DNA of 64,000 nt from Neobacillus niacini (GTDB lineage Bacteria > Bacillota > Bacilli > Bacillales > Cytobacillaceae): the NCBI RefSeq assembly GCF_000759675.1, contig NZ_BAWM01000021.1:186001-250000 (forward strand), read 5' to 3'. Positions within the stretch are counted from its first letter, which is position 1. Each line of letters opens with the position of its first letter. The notes under the pieces were generated by a model. The model was not told where the DNA came from, made no database searches, and saw only the letters and a list, made by a program, of their open reading frames with translations. Below, one piece after another: positions 27,019 through 34,957 of the stretch. A program made the translations under genes and the position numbers.

Positions 27019-27972
27019 ATGGAAAAAAAGTCATGCTGCAGTGTTACCCGTGTTGCAAGCGAGCCAAATCGGGAAATGGCAGAGCAGGTCTTTTCTTTAA
27101 AGGAAAAGCGTAACAGAAGGCATATGGATCAAATGGTGAACTTACCTGGCGGAGAATTCTTAATGGGTACGGAGGATCAAGAAGGATTTCTGGCCGATGG
27201 AGAAGGGCCTGTTCGAAAGGTGTTTATCAAGCCTTTCGCCATTGATCGCTATACAGTAACGAACAAACAATTCCAAGAATTTGTAGAAGAGACGAACTAT
27301 GTGACTGAGGCGGAGCGGTTTGGATGGTCATTTGTTTTTCATTTATTAGTATCCGACGATGTAAAAAGGACCGTCAAAAATAGTGTAAGCGGAACACCGT
27401 GGTGGTTTGTCGTGGATGGGGCCTATTGGAAGCAACCGGAGGGGGCAGATTCCACGATTGAAGCAAAACTAGATCACCCAGTCGTACATGTCTCCTGGAA
27501 TGATGCCATTGCCTATTGCAACTGGGCGGGAAAAAGGCTGCCAACCGAAGCAGAATGGGAATATGCTGCACGTGGAGGGTTAGAGGGAAAGAAATACCCT
27601 TGGGGTGACGAGCTATTGATTGATGGAAAGCAACAGTGCAATATTTGGCAGGGAAACTTTCCTATTGAAAATAGTCTGGACGATGGCTATTTGTCAACGG
27701 CACCTGTACAATCATTTCAAGAAAATGGTTTTGGGTTATATAATGTCGTCGGCAATGTTTGGGAATGGTGTTCAGATTGGTTCTCACCGTATCATGCTAG
27801 TGTTGTAAACCCTACAGGACCGTCAACAGGGGAGACAAAAGTTATGAGAGGCGGCTCCTATTTGTGTCACGAATCCTATTGTAATCGTTATCGAGTTGCA
27901 GCCAGAACACAAAACTCACCCGATAGCTCAACTGGAAATATTGGGTTTAGATGTGCTGTAGATATCGGTTAA
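27019..27972 (+). CDS. Formylglycine-generating enzyme (FGE/SUMF1), oxygen-dependent
   Basis: A 317-aa enzyme that uses O2 and copper to convert the Cys of CXPXR sulfatase motifs to formylglycine. GAGGTGAG precedes the ATG at 27019. The SUMF1 fold (about 45-315) shows NLPGGEFLMGTED, IDRYTVTNKQFQEFV, HPVVHVSWNDAIAYCNWAGK, RLPTEAEWEYAARGG, YPWGDE and NVWEWCSDWF. It has the true FGE active site GGSYLCHESYCNRYRVAAR, with C283 and C288 spaced like the catalytic pair of human FGE; mere SUMF1-domain proteins lack these. It is the last gene of the unit; the anSME lies two genes upstream. Confidence 0.92.
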   Translation: MEKKSCCSVTRVASEPNREMAEQVFSLKEKRNRRHMDQMVNLPGGEFLMGTEDQEGFLADGEGPVRKVFIKPFAIDRYTVTNKQFQEFVEETNYVTEAERFGWSFVFHLLVSDDVKRTVKNSVSGTPWWFVVDGAYWKQPEGADSTIEAKLDHPVVHVSWNDAIAYCNWAGKRLPTEAEWEYAARGGLEGKKYPWGDELLIDGKQQCNIWQGNFPIENSLDDGYLSTAPVQSFQENGFGLYNVVGNVWEWCSDWFSPYHASVVNPTGPSTGETKVMRGGSYLCHESYCNRYRVAARTQNSPDSSTGNIGFRCAVDIG

Positions 27973-27982
27973 TGTGTAATAA

Positions 27983-28012
27983 TACCGGTGCCAGTGGTCA
28001 TTACCCGAGTTT
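27983..28012 (+). repeat. Short repeat with GGTGCCAGTGGT
   Basis: ACCGGTGCCAGTGGTCATTA matches the motif beside the IS end at 281-293 and, partly, 2329-2340. The CCGAGTTTTGTCGAA that follows ends like the 110-bp repeats. It may be a remnant of a small mobile hairpin. Confidence 0.35.
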
Positions 28013-28134
28013 TGTCGAAGATTGATAGGTTGTTAGATAGCTTAAGCGTGTTAGAAAGTAGTTGCAGCTTAATATTGTTGGAGTGGCAGGGTTGTCAATC
28101 TTCTTTTCCTTCTTTAGGAAAGGAGGTGATAATC

Positions 28135-28368
28135 ATGGAAACATTTCTTGAAATTCTACGAGTTCTGAAGGGAATTGTGCGGGAAGTATGCACATATTTT
28201 TTTCGGAAGAATGTTCTAGAAAACGAGAGAACCACCCCGCGCCGTAGGGAGGAGGGCACTGAAAAAGTCCCCTTAAACAATAAGGCAGAAACTCTCAAAT
28301 TTTTCGGGGGTTTTTGCCTTTTTTGTTTTATAATTAGTGTATCTAATTTAAGTGGGCGGTTTCGGTGA
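28135..28368 (+). CDS. Possible small basic peptide with very strong SD
   Basis: The ATG at 28135 follows AAAGGAGGTGAT at ideal spacing. The frame encodes an amphipathic start METFLEILRVLKGIVREVCT, then YFFRKN and a basic TTPRRREEG. It runs through a terminator (28290-28325) to a stop at 28366, so the 77-aa reading is odd: either the original stop was lost or the last 30 codons are untranslated. Strong SD, short membrane-like helix and basic tail recall type I toxin or holin-like small ORFs of Bacillus, without firm identification. Confidence 0.35.
   Translation: METFLEILRVLKGIVREVCTYFFRKNVLENERTTPRRREEGTEKVPLNNKAETLKFFGGFCLFCFIISVSNLSGRFR
28283..28327 (+). terminator. Intrinsic terminator inside the small ORF
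   Basis: AAGGCAGAAAC pairs with GTTTTTGCCTT across a short A/T loop and runs into TTTTTTG. Confidence 0.65.
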
Positions 28369-28618
28369 TATCAAAACAACAATCCTTGAAGTTTAGTCCT
28401 TATATGGATCTCTATAATATAATCGTCCAAGAGGATAACATGTTGCGCAGGATTAATGATCTTGTCGACTTTTCCTTTGTCTACGAAGGACTTTAGAATA
28501 AATAATGTCTGGATAATGGCCGGAATGCCATAGACCCAATTCGCATGTTTAAATATTTATTGCTAAAAACCATTCATGACGTTTCTGATATGGATATAGT
28601 GGAGCGTTCAGATTGTTA
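28368..28618 (+). pseudogene. IS1182-family transposase, N-terminal remnant
   Basis: The frame reads SKQQSLKFSPYMDLYNIIVQ, DNMLRRINDLVDFSFVYEGL, then two stops, then CLDNGRNAIDPIRMFKYLLL and HDVSDMDIVERS. This is the conserved N-terminus of IS1182/DUF772 transposases. The first codon is ATA, two nonsense codons are present, and the gene stops where an intron-like sequence begins. Dead copy. Confidence 0.85.
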
Positions 28619-29179
28619 GTGCGAAATGTTCCTGACTCAAATGAAATGTGGTCACACAATACGGTAAAGGTCAGGCAGTTTTAGGTTTCTAAAACTGAAG
28701 GGTCATGTCGAGGAGTCGAATGAGGAGGTAACGCTCTGAAAGGCTGCCCCTGCGTCGAATAGCACGTTGTTTAGTAGGGAAAAAGCGTGTTGTAAGCTCG
28801 GCTAATAGGCGTGAGAATTTACCGTAACAGTCCGGCTGACGAAAGCCTACCCGATGGGGTGGTGTAAATCATGGTGCTTGTGTTGAACAGATATGGTGAG
28901 AATGCGATGAAATATAATAAGAAAGTATATTGCTGACGAACTTCTGAATGTACGGGTCTATACTGGCGTTATATAGAAATGTATTTACTACTAAATGTAG
29001 GGTTAGCTATGGATGAGTAAGAATCAACAATATAAAAATCCTTCTTGTGTTACAGGCACATGCAATGCTAACAGGCTCATAGGAAGCACCTAAGTTTGTT
29101 CCTATGCTGGGAAACTCGCCTGTACGGTGTGAAGTGGGGGGAAAGCTGGCGATAACTTCAAAAGCTTAACTATCACTAT
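28619..29179 (+). ncRNA. ORF-less group II intron-like sequence
   Basis: Begins GTGCGAAATG, the 5' consensus of bacterial group II introns, directly after the IS1182 fragment. It ends near GGGGGGAAAGCTGGCGATAA, then AAGCTTAACTATCACTAT, like a domain VI and 3' end. Between are structured, non-coding stretches such as CGTAACAGTCCGGCTGACGA and TCGCCTGTACGGTG. No reverse transcriptase frame is present. Domain V could not be folded with certainty by eye, and the 3' exon is not IS1182, so the element may be partly deleted. Confidence 0.5.
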
Positions 29180-29242
29180 AATAAATAATTATTGGTTTAA
29201 CATTAAGTAAGGTGAACCTTTCCATAAATAGTTGCTAAAACT

Positions 29243-29274
29243 AGAGCCCATCGTATTCTTTAACGAGAGGCTCT
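29243..29274 (-). terminator. Hairpin after the YheO-like regulator gene
   Basis: AGAGCC (29243-29248) pairs with GGCTCT (29269-29274) with further pairing inside; on the minus strand AGTTTTAG follows. It lies 20 bases past the regulator's stop. Confidence 0.55.
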
Positions 29275-29292
29275 AATAAAGTACAAAATAAT

Positions 29293-30009
29293 TTACTTTT
29301 TATCCTTATCAATCATTTTTAAATATCTGTATACACTGGGTTCAGATATATTCAATAACTCAGCGACTTGGGATACGGCACCCTTTAATTGGAATATTCC
29401 TTTCTTGGATAACTGTTTTATGATGTCTATTTTTTGCTCCTGCTTTATGACGACATTTTCATTTAAAAGAACTGGGTCTACGATTAAGTGTACAACCTCT
29501 TCAATAGAATCTGAAAAATATTCGATAATTTCATGATCATGGCGTTCTTCTATTTTTTCTTCTATGGAACCTGCCGTTTCATCTGCTATTGGGCTAATCA
29601 TGTTTAATTGAGTCTGAACTAAATCTAGGATGTCATTCGCAATTTTCTTATGTTTACTAGAATCAAAATTGATACAAAGCATTCCAATTAATTCATTATT
29701 TTCATCTTTGATAAAATAAGTAGAACCTCGAACTTCTGCACCTAATTTTGTAAATCCTTTGTAGTTTGTTACATAATCATTATCTTGATAGGTTTTGTCT
29801 TTCATCATTTTAAGAGCAAGTCCTGTTAACGGTGCATTGATTGTTCGGCCGCTAATATGATTATTTGCGATGGCTCCAACATAAGAATTGCCCTTCTCAA
29901 TAATGTGTAAAATCACTTCATAGTTTTCTCCAAGGACTATACCCAAAAATTCCACCAATTTTTTATAGTGATCAAGAATATCTTCTTTTTCCTTAACTTT
30001 CCTATTCAT
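29293..30009 (-). CDS. YheO/DauR-type PAS-HTH transcriptional regulator
   Basis: A 238-aa regulator; the ATG at 30009 has GAGGAG seven bases upstream, while the longer GTG start at 30024 overlaps that SD. The N-terminal PAS-like YheO domain (about 10-120) has LVEFLGIVLGENYEVILHII, RTINAPLTGLALKMM and GMLCINFDSS. The C-terminal HTH (about 190-235) has KGAVSQVAELLNISEPSVYR. Related proteins control D-amino acid catabolism (DauR) in other bacteria. Divergent orientation to the D-cysteine desulfhydrase-like operon suggests it regulates that operon. 30025-30376 between them holds the promoters but no gene. Confidence 0.82.
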   Translation of the reverse strand: MNRKVKEKEDILDHYKKLVEFLGIVLGENYEVILHIIEKGNSYVGAIANNHISGRTINAPLTGLALKMMKDKTYQDNDYVTNYKGFTKLGAEVRGSTYFIKDENNELIGMLCINFDSSKHKKIANDILDLVQTQLNMISPIADETAGSIEEKIEERHDHEIIEYFSDSIEEVVHLIVDPVLLNENVVIKQEQKIDIIKQLSKKGIFQLKGAVSQVAELLNISEPSVYRYLKMIDKDKK

Positions 30010-30339
30010 CTTATTACTCCTCACAAATAATAATGGACTTCTATAAATCTTAATAAAAAATCAATAAGGAAACAGGTAAAAAGATAAAATCAATTTATCT
30101 AAAGTTTACCAATAATTGAATTCATGTTCCAGATGCATAAAGCTGTTCAACAAAATAATTCCAAGGATTCATATATGAATAATGGTATAGCAATGGAATT
30201 TTGGTCATATATTTCACAAAAATTTAAACACCCTTTTTATAATATACCTATAATTAAGGAAATTAGTAATATTTCGAAAATTTGTTGCAATTTAGGTTAC
30301 CTCAATAATATAATATTACCATGATAATAAAAAATTATT

Positions 30340-30697
30340 AAGAGGGTGTTTTGGTTGAAAAATATCAAGAGGTAATTTGTCCTATTCAGCATACCGTAAA
30401 GTAGGCTATTTGATCTATACATCTGGGCAGCTTCCAATTGACTCAGAAACAAATGAATTTCCTAGTGACGAAATTGAAGATCAAACAAGACAATCTCTGT
30501 TAAATGTACAAGCGATCCTCGTAGAAGATGGCTGCTCGATGGCTGATGTCATAAAAACGACTGTCTATTTAAATGATATGAATGATTTCGGTACCATGAA
30601 TGAAGTATATAAGGAATTTTTTGTTTCTCCATACCCTTCAAGGACGGCTATTGCTGTTGAGAAACTGCCAAAAAATGCTTTAGTTGAGATTATTTAA
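30340..30697 (+). pseudogene. ridA: RidA-family enamine/imine deaminase, broken 5' end
   Basis: The frame from 30377 reads SYSAYRKVGYLIYTSGQLPI, then VYLNDMNDFGTMNEVYKEFF and YPSRTAIAVEKLPKNALVEI, clearly RidA (YjgF), which hydrolyses reactive 2-aminoacrylate made by PLP lyases. The usual N-terminus (compare the intact copy at 49986) is missing: upstream, VEKYQEV after a TTG at 30355 is in another frame, and comparison with the expected IGPYSAYRK indicates a lost T plus a deletion. The C-terminus also ends early at VEII. It sits directly before a PLP lyase, fitting its role, but is probably non-functional unless sequencing error is involved. Confidence 0.65.
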
Positions 30698-30713
30698 GGA
30701 TTGGAAAGAATAT

Positions 30714-31694
30714 ATGGATAAACTAATGATAGCTAACTTACCAACCAAAATTGAAAAGGTGCATTTTTTTAGGCAAAACTTACATAAATCAGTTTTCATA
30801 AAACGTGATGATCAAACTGGAATGGCAACATCAGGGAACAAGCTTAGAAAGCTTGAATATTTGATAAAAGATGCTCAAAACAAAAAATGTGATTATTTAA
30901 TCACAAATGGTGGGATTCAGTCAAACCATGCCAGAGCAACGGCTGTTATTGCTGCAAAATATAAAATGAATTCTTTATTACTTTTAAAAGAAAGCGAAAA
31001 AGTTAAGACGGAAGGGAATCTGTTTTTTGATAAATTAGTAGGCGCAAAAATTAAGATTTTAAGTGAACAGCAGTATCAAAATCTCCCTTGCATCATCAAA
31101 GAATTAAAGGAGGAATTGACAGAATCAGGTCATAACCCATATGTGATCCCGATGGGGGGGTCAGATGGCCTGGGAGCTTTAGGGTATGTAGATGCCTATT
31201 ACGAAATATTGAGGCAAGAGGAGCAATTGGGAATCGAGTTTGATACGATTGTGGTTACTGACGGCTCAGGCGGAACATACGCCGGTTTGTTATATGGAAA
31301 TAAAGAGGCTAATAAAAATAAAACCATTATTGGTATGAGTGTATTAAATCAGATGGAACAAGCGGTTCGTGATATATTACATGTTTTAGAAGATATGAAT
31401 CAATATGGAGACAATCTTTTCCGATTTTCGGATAAGGAAATTAACATAATTGATCGCTATATAGGTTTGGGCTACGGTAAGAGTCAATTGGATGAACTGA
31501 AATTCATGGAGAGATTCGCACGAGAAGAAGGAATCATTCTTGACCCGGTATATACCGGGAAGTCAATGTATGGTTTGTATCGCGAACTTAAAAATGGAAA
31601 CCTGCAGGAAAGCCAAAACATATTGTTTATTCATACGGGTGGTATGTTTGGCTGGACGGATGAAAAGATTAAGATGTTATATGGTTCCATATAA
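30714..31694 (+). CDS. D-cysteine desulfhydrase / ACC deaminase family PLP enzyme
   Basis: A 326-aa PLP enzyme. The ATG at 30714 with GGAAAG upstream is preferred over the TTG at 30684. The PLP lysine is K43 in ATSGNKLRKLEY; NGGIQSNHARATA, PMGGSDGLGALGY and VVTDGSGGTYAGL are typical of the DcyD/ACC deaminase family, which release sulfide, ammonia and pyruvate from D-cysteine. IHTGGMFGW near the end is diagnostic. Genes around it (RidA, PatB-like lyase, NhaC-type carrier) fit a thiol amino acid degradation operon. L-cysteate or D-serine activity cannot be excluded. Confidence 0.85.
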   Translation: MDKLMIANLPTKIEKVHFFRQNLHKSVFIKRDDQTGMATSGNKLRKLEYLIKDAQNKKCDYLITNGGIQSNHARATAVIAAKYKMNSLLLLKESEKVKTEGNLFFDKLVGAKIKILSEQQYQNLPCIIKELKEELTESGHNPYVIPMGGSDGLGALGYVDAYYEILRQEEQLGIEFDTIVVTDGSGGTYAGLLYGNKEANKNKTIIGMSVLNQMEQAVRDILHVLEDMNQYGDNLFRFSDKEINIIDRYIGLGYGKSQLDELKFMERFAREEGIILDPVYTGKSMYGLYRELKNGNLQESQNILFIHTGGMFGWTDEKIKMLYGSI

Positions 31695-31778
31695 GAGTGT
31701 ATGTCCAAGACATGTCATATGACGTGTCCGACAGACCAAAATAGGTGAGTTGCAAAAGTAAAGTTAGTTCATGTGAAA

Positions 31779-31793
31779 ATGTAAACGCATACT
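31779..31793. promoter_or_regulatory. cre site (CcpA) before the PatB-like gene
   Basis: ATGTAAACGCATACT fits the cre consensus WTGNAANCGNWNNCW at every defined position, 25 bases before the ATG at 31819. It suggests catabolite repression of the lyase-antiporter pair. Confidence 0.6.
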
Positions 31794-31818
31794 TGATAAC
31801 TTTAAAGAATGAGGGAAA

Positions 31819-32994
31819 ATGATGGCACACAACTTTGATGAAAATATAAATAGAGTCGGTACCGATTCAGATAAGTGGGATAACGAGGGACAAAGCGGCT
31901 CTTTGATTCCGCTGGGCATTGCCGATACAGATTTCAGGGCTCCGTGTGAAGTTTTAGATGCTTTAAGGCAAAAAGTAGATTTTGGAGTATTCGGTTATGG
32001 CTATTTTCCGCATGATCGATTTACGGATGCGATTAAAGGTTGGTATGGTCGCAATCATAAAGTTGATGTTAGGGCAGACGAAATTAGTTATGCGCCCGGA
32101 TTAATGACAGGGGCTTTATGGATGTTCTTAGATGCCTATACCAATCCGGGTGACAAAGTGGTGATTCAGCCTCCAGTCTATGCCACCTTTAAAAAGGTAA
32201 TTGAGAATTTTAATAGAGATACAATCGACAACCTATTAAATTACCACAACGGAAGTTATCATATTGATTTTGAAGATTTAGAAGCCAAACTAAAGCTGCC
32301 TGATGTGAAAATACTCCTTGTATGTAATCCTGCTAATCCAATTGGGCGGGTATGGACAAAAGAGGAAATGCAGAAAATGTACGATTTATGCCGCGAGAAT
32401 AACGTAATTATTATAAGCGATGAAATTCATAGCGACATGATTCACAAAGGGCTGCCTTTTCACTCTTTTTTAGAGATTTGTGAGGAAGAGGATAAACATA
32501 TTGTGGTGATGAACTCTCCAAGCAAAACCTTTAATTTGGCGTCGTTCTTTAGTGCTTATGTGATTGTAAAAAACAAAAAACTGAAGAAGTCGTTTGACGA
32601 TATTTATATCAAGTATCATTTCGATTATAACTATTTAGGGGTAGAGGCTTTAATCACTGCTTATAATGAATGCGATTATTATGTGGGTGAATTAAATGAT
32701 TATTTACGAAGCAATCTTGATTTTTCGATTGACTATATTAATAAACATTTACCCAAGTTAAAAGTTCAGTATCCTGATTGTTCCTATTTGTTATGGATTG
32801 ACTGTGGAGAGCTGGGACTTAACAATACGGAATTGGCTGAATTTTTTATAGAGGCAGGAGTTAGAGTCAATGACGGTAGTGCATATGGAAAAGATTGCGG
32901 TAGTTTGGTAAGAGTAAATATTGCCTGTACGAGATATTTACTAGAACGTGCATTGAAACGGATTAGGGTAAATTATGTTAAAGGTGGTTTTTAA
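31819..32994 (+). CDS. MalY/PatB-family cystathionine/cysteine beta-lyase
   Basis: A 391-aa fold-type I PLP enzyme cleaving C-S bonds of L-cystathionine or L-cysteine. GAGGG lies just before the ATG. Motifs: INRVGTDSDKWDNEG, LGIADTDF, PGLMTGALWMFLDAY, VVIQPPVYATFKKV, CNPANPIGRVWTKEE, ISDEIHSDMI and the PLP lysine in SPSKTFNLASF. The C-terminus has RVNIACTRYLLERALKRI. Two relatives occur in the window, intact at 39723 and a 44-codon fragment at 51010. GIADTDF replaces the WVADMDF of the others, hinting at different specificity. Confidence 0.88.
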   Translation: MMAHNFDENINRVGTDSDKWDNEGQSGSLIPLGIADTDFRAPCEVLDALRQKVDFGVFGYGYFPHDRFTDAIKGWYGRNHKVDVRADEISYAPGLMTGALWMFLDAYTNPGDKVVIQPPVYATFKKVIENFNRDTIDNLLNYHNGSYHIDFEDLEAKLKLPDVKILLVCNPANPIGRVWTKEEMQKMYDLCRENNVIIISDEIHSDMIHKGLPFHSFLEICEEEDKHIVVMNSPSKTFNLASFFSAYVIVKNKKLKKSFDDIYIKYHFDYNYLGVEALITAYNECDYYVGELNDYLRSNLDFSIDYINKHLPKLKVQYPDCSYLLWIDCGELGLNNTELAEFFIEAGVRVNDGSAYGKDCGSLVRVNIACTRYLLERALKRIRVNYVKGGF

Positions 32995-33021
32995 AAACTA
33001 ATAAATTGTGAGGTTTTGTGT

Positions 33022-34494
33022 ATGGGGAACAAACCTGAAAGTCAAGGAAATGCAACTATTTCATGGGATGATAATTCGTATAAATTTCCGGTGTCATTTA
33101 AATATGCAATGATTTCTGTCTTAGTATTTTTCGTATTGCTGCTTACGGGAACACTTGGTTTTGGTGCATCCCTGGAATTAATGTTCTTGTTGTTATGGAT
33201 TGTCGTGGCCTTGCTTGTCATGAAACTAGGATACAAATATAATGAAGTCCAAAATATGGCATGGGAAATGGGGAAGCAGTCTTTTGAACCGAATACGATT
33301 ATTTTAGTAGTTGGCGTCATGATTTCTACTTGGATGGCTTCTGGTACAATTCCTTATATTATGTATTGGGGGTTAGAAATAATTTCACCTCAGTTTTTTT
33401 TAATCACGGCTTTGCTCGTTACATCAGCAACATCTCTTGCAACTGGAACCTCGTGGGGAACCTTGGGTACGGTTGGTTTGGCATTAATGACAGTTGGTAA
33501 TGCACTTGGCATTCCTCAAGCAATGACAGCAGGTGCCATTATTTGCGGTTCCTTCTTCGGGGATAAGTTGTCACCGCTGTCCGACAGTACAGTTTTAGCA
33601 GCTACAGTTGCTGGTTCTAAAGTAATGTCGCACGTTAAACATATGTTATGGTCAACTGTCCCAGCGTATATTCTAACAGCTATAATATTTATCTTTTTAG
33701 GTTTAAAGTATGGAAAAGAAGGATCGGATTTGCAGCAGATTGATGAAATAACAGGTGTAATTGCAAAGAATTTTGATTTATCCTGGATTTCATTACTTCC
33801 TCTCCTTATTGTACTGGTGATGCTTGTGAAAGGCATCCCATCTATTGTTTCGCTGTTAATGGGTGTGTTTAGCGGCCTGGCTGTTGCTGTTTTTACTCAG
33901 GGATTTAATTTAACTAAAATGTTTGATATCATGACCAATGGATTTGTATTTAAAAGCGGCAGTGAGTTAGTTGATCCTATCCTGAGCAGAGGTGGACTCT
34001 ACAGCTTAATGAGCTCATTCCTTGTTGTCCTTTTAGCTATGTGTGTAACGGGCATGTTAGAACAATCAGGCATTCTGAGTGCTTTAGTAGAGCCATTAGT
34101 TAAACGAACCCACGGCTCTACTTTTAAAATAACACTAGCGACAATGTTGATTGCATTAATCACAAATATGATTGGCTCATCGATGTTATTAACTGCGATT
34201 GTAGCTGGTTCACTTATGAGAAATGTTTTTAAAAATAATAATTTGGCGCCAGAAAATCTTTCGCGTAATATCGAGGATGTTGGGACGATGGGTGCACCAG
34301 TTATCCCTTGGAACTCCAACGCCATCTATTGCTCGCAGATGTTGGCAGTATCGCCATATGCATATTTCCCATATGTCTTCCTGGCCTTCTTTGTACCATT
34401 ATTTGATATAATTTATGGTGCCACCGGAATTGGAATAAAAAAGTTGCAGACTAAGAAGCTCGAGGATGTTGAAGCGGTACCTAAAGCAATCTAA
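33022..34494 (+). CDS. NhaC-family Na+/H+ antiporter-like carrier
   Basis: A 490-aa polytopic membrane protein. The ATG at 33022 has GAGG eight bases upstream; TTG at 33016 is less likely. Roughly 11-12 hydrophobic segments with NhaC signatures SATSLATGTSWGTLGTVGLA, GAIICGSFFGDKLSPLSDST, GMLEQSGILSALVEPLV and GAPVIPWNSNAIYCSQML. NhaC-family members act as Na+/H+ or malate-Na+/lactate-H+ antiporters. Its place behind two thiol-amino-acid enzymes makes uptake of an amino acid possible, but that is inference. Confidence 0.88.
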   Translation: MGNKPESQGNATISWDDNSYKFPVSFKYAMISVLVFFVLLLTGTLGFGASLELMFLLLWIVVALLVMKLGYKYNEVQNMAWEMGKQSFEPNTIILVVGVMISTWMASGTIPYIMYWGLEIISPQFFLITALLVTSATSLATGTSWGTLGTVGLALMTVGNALGIPQAMTAGAIICGSFFGDKLSPLSDSTVLAATVAGSKVMSHVKHMLWSTVPAYILTAIIFIFLGLKYGKEGSDLQQIDEITGVIAKNFDLSWISLLPLLIVLVMLVKGIPSIVSLLMGVFSGLAVAVFTQGFNLTKMFDIMTNGFVFKSGSELVDPILSRGGLYSLMSSFLVVLLAMCVTGMLEQSGILSALVEPLVKRTHGSTFKITLATMLIALITNMIGSSMLLTAIVAGSLMRNVFKNNNLAPENLSRNIEDVGTMGAPVIPWNSNAIYCSQMLAVSPYAYFPYVFLAFFVPLFDIIYGATGIGIKKLQTKKLEDVEAVPKAI

Positions 34495-34513
34495 GTAAAT
34501 GTGGTTTATATAA

Positions 34514-34554
34514 AGGTGATTCCTGATAACATTTATAGGAATTGCCTTTTTATT
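34514..34554 (+). terminator. Intrinsic terminator of the NhaC-type gene
   Basis: AGGTGATTCCT (34514-34524) pairs with AGGAATTGCCT (34537-34547), then TTTTTATT. Confidence 0.75.
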
Positions 34555-34700
34555 ATTGGTAAGTCGTCTATATACTAGCAATGATTTTATCCTTAAGTTC
34601 CAAAAAAAACCTCCCTTTTAAGACCAATCCAAAATCCTCATTTAAGTAGCTCCATGTAAAGAAGTTTATATTGTTTTACCTAGAAAGATGATTGAATATA

Positions 34701-34810
34701 TTCCTAAATATTGTTCAAGTAGTTACAACAACTATCTTGTATCTTTCCTTTAAAAACTTTCCTGGTTTTTAATCAAACGTTTGAAATTTGAGTGGATACA
34801 TGTTTTCTTA
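34701..34810 (+). repeat. 110-bp interspersed repeat, degenerate copy
   Basis: TTCCTAAATATTGTTCAAGT at the left corresponds to the TTCGAC...TTCTTGA start of other copies. About 70 bases on is TTTTTAATCAAACGTTTGAA. The right end is not recognisable. Confidence 0.35.
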
Positions 34811-34847
34811 ATCTTGAAAAAATTTTTCTCAAACGTGATAGGAAATA
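34803..34847 (+). promoter_or_regulatory. Candidate activator sites upstream of trxB
   Basis: TTTCTTAATCTTGAAAAAA (34804-34822) and TTTTTCTCAAACGTGATAGG (34823-34842) resemble the dyad found upstream of the other sigma-54 promoters here. They lie 60-100 bases before the -24 box. Confidence 0.35.
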
Positions 34848-34903
34848 GGACTGATTAACCGATAAGAGGCTGTAAAAATAGTGAATATACAAGGAATTAA
34901 AAA

Positions 34904-34920
34904 TTGGCACGAATATTGCA
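34904..34920 (+). promoter_or_regulatory. Sigma-54 promoter of trxB-trx
   Basis: TTGGCACGAATATTGCA matches TGGCAC-N5-TTGCA; GG (34906) and GC (34918) are 12 bases apart. The ATG lies 38 bases downstream. Confidence 0.85.
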
Positions 34921-34957
34921 AATTACTATTCATGACTAAGAGATAAGGAGGTAAGCG

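Noticed and set aside
30124..30324. 66-codon frame in the divergent regulatory region
   Set aside because: No SD and no family; the region holds promoters for the two divergent units.
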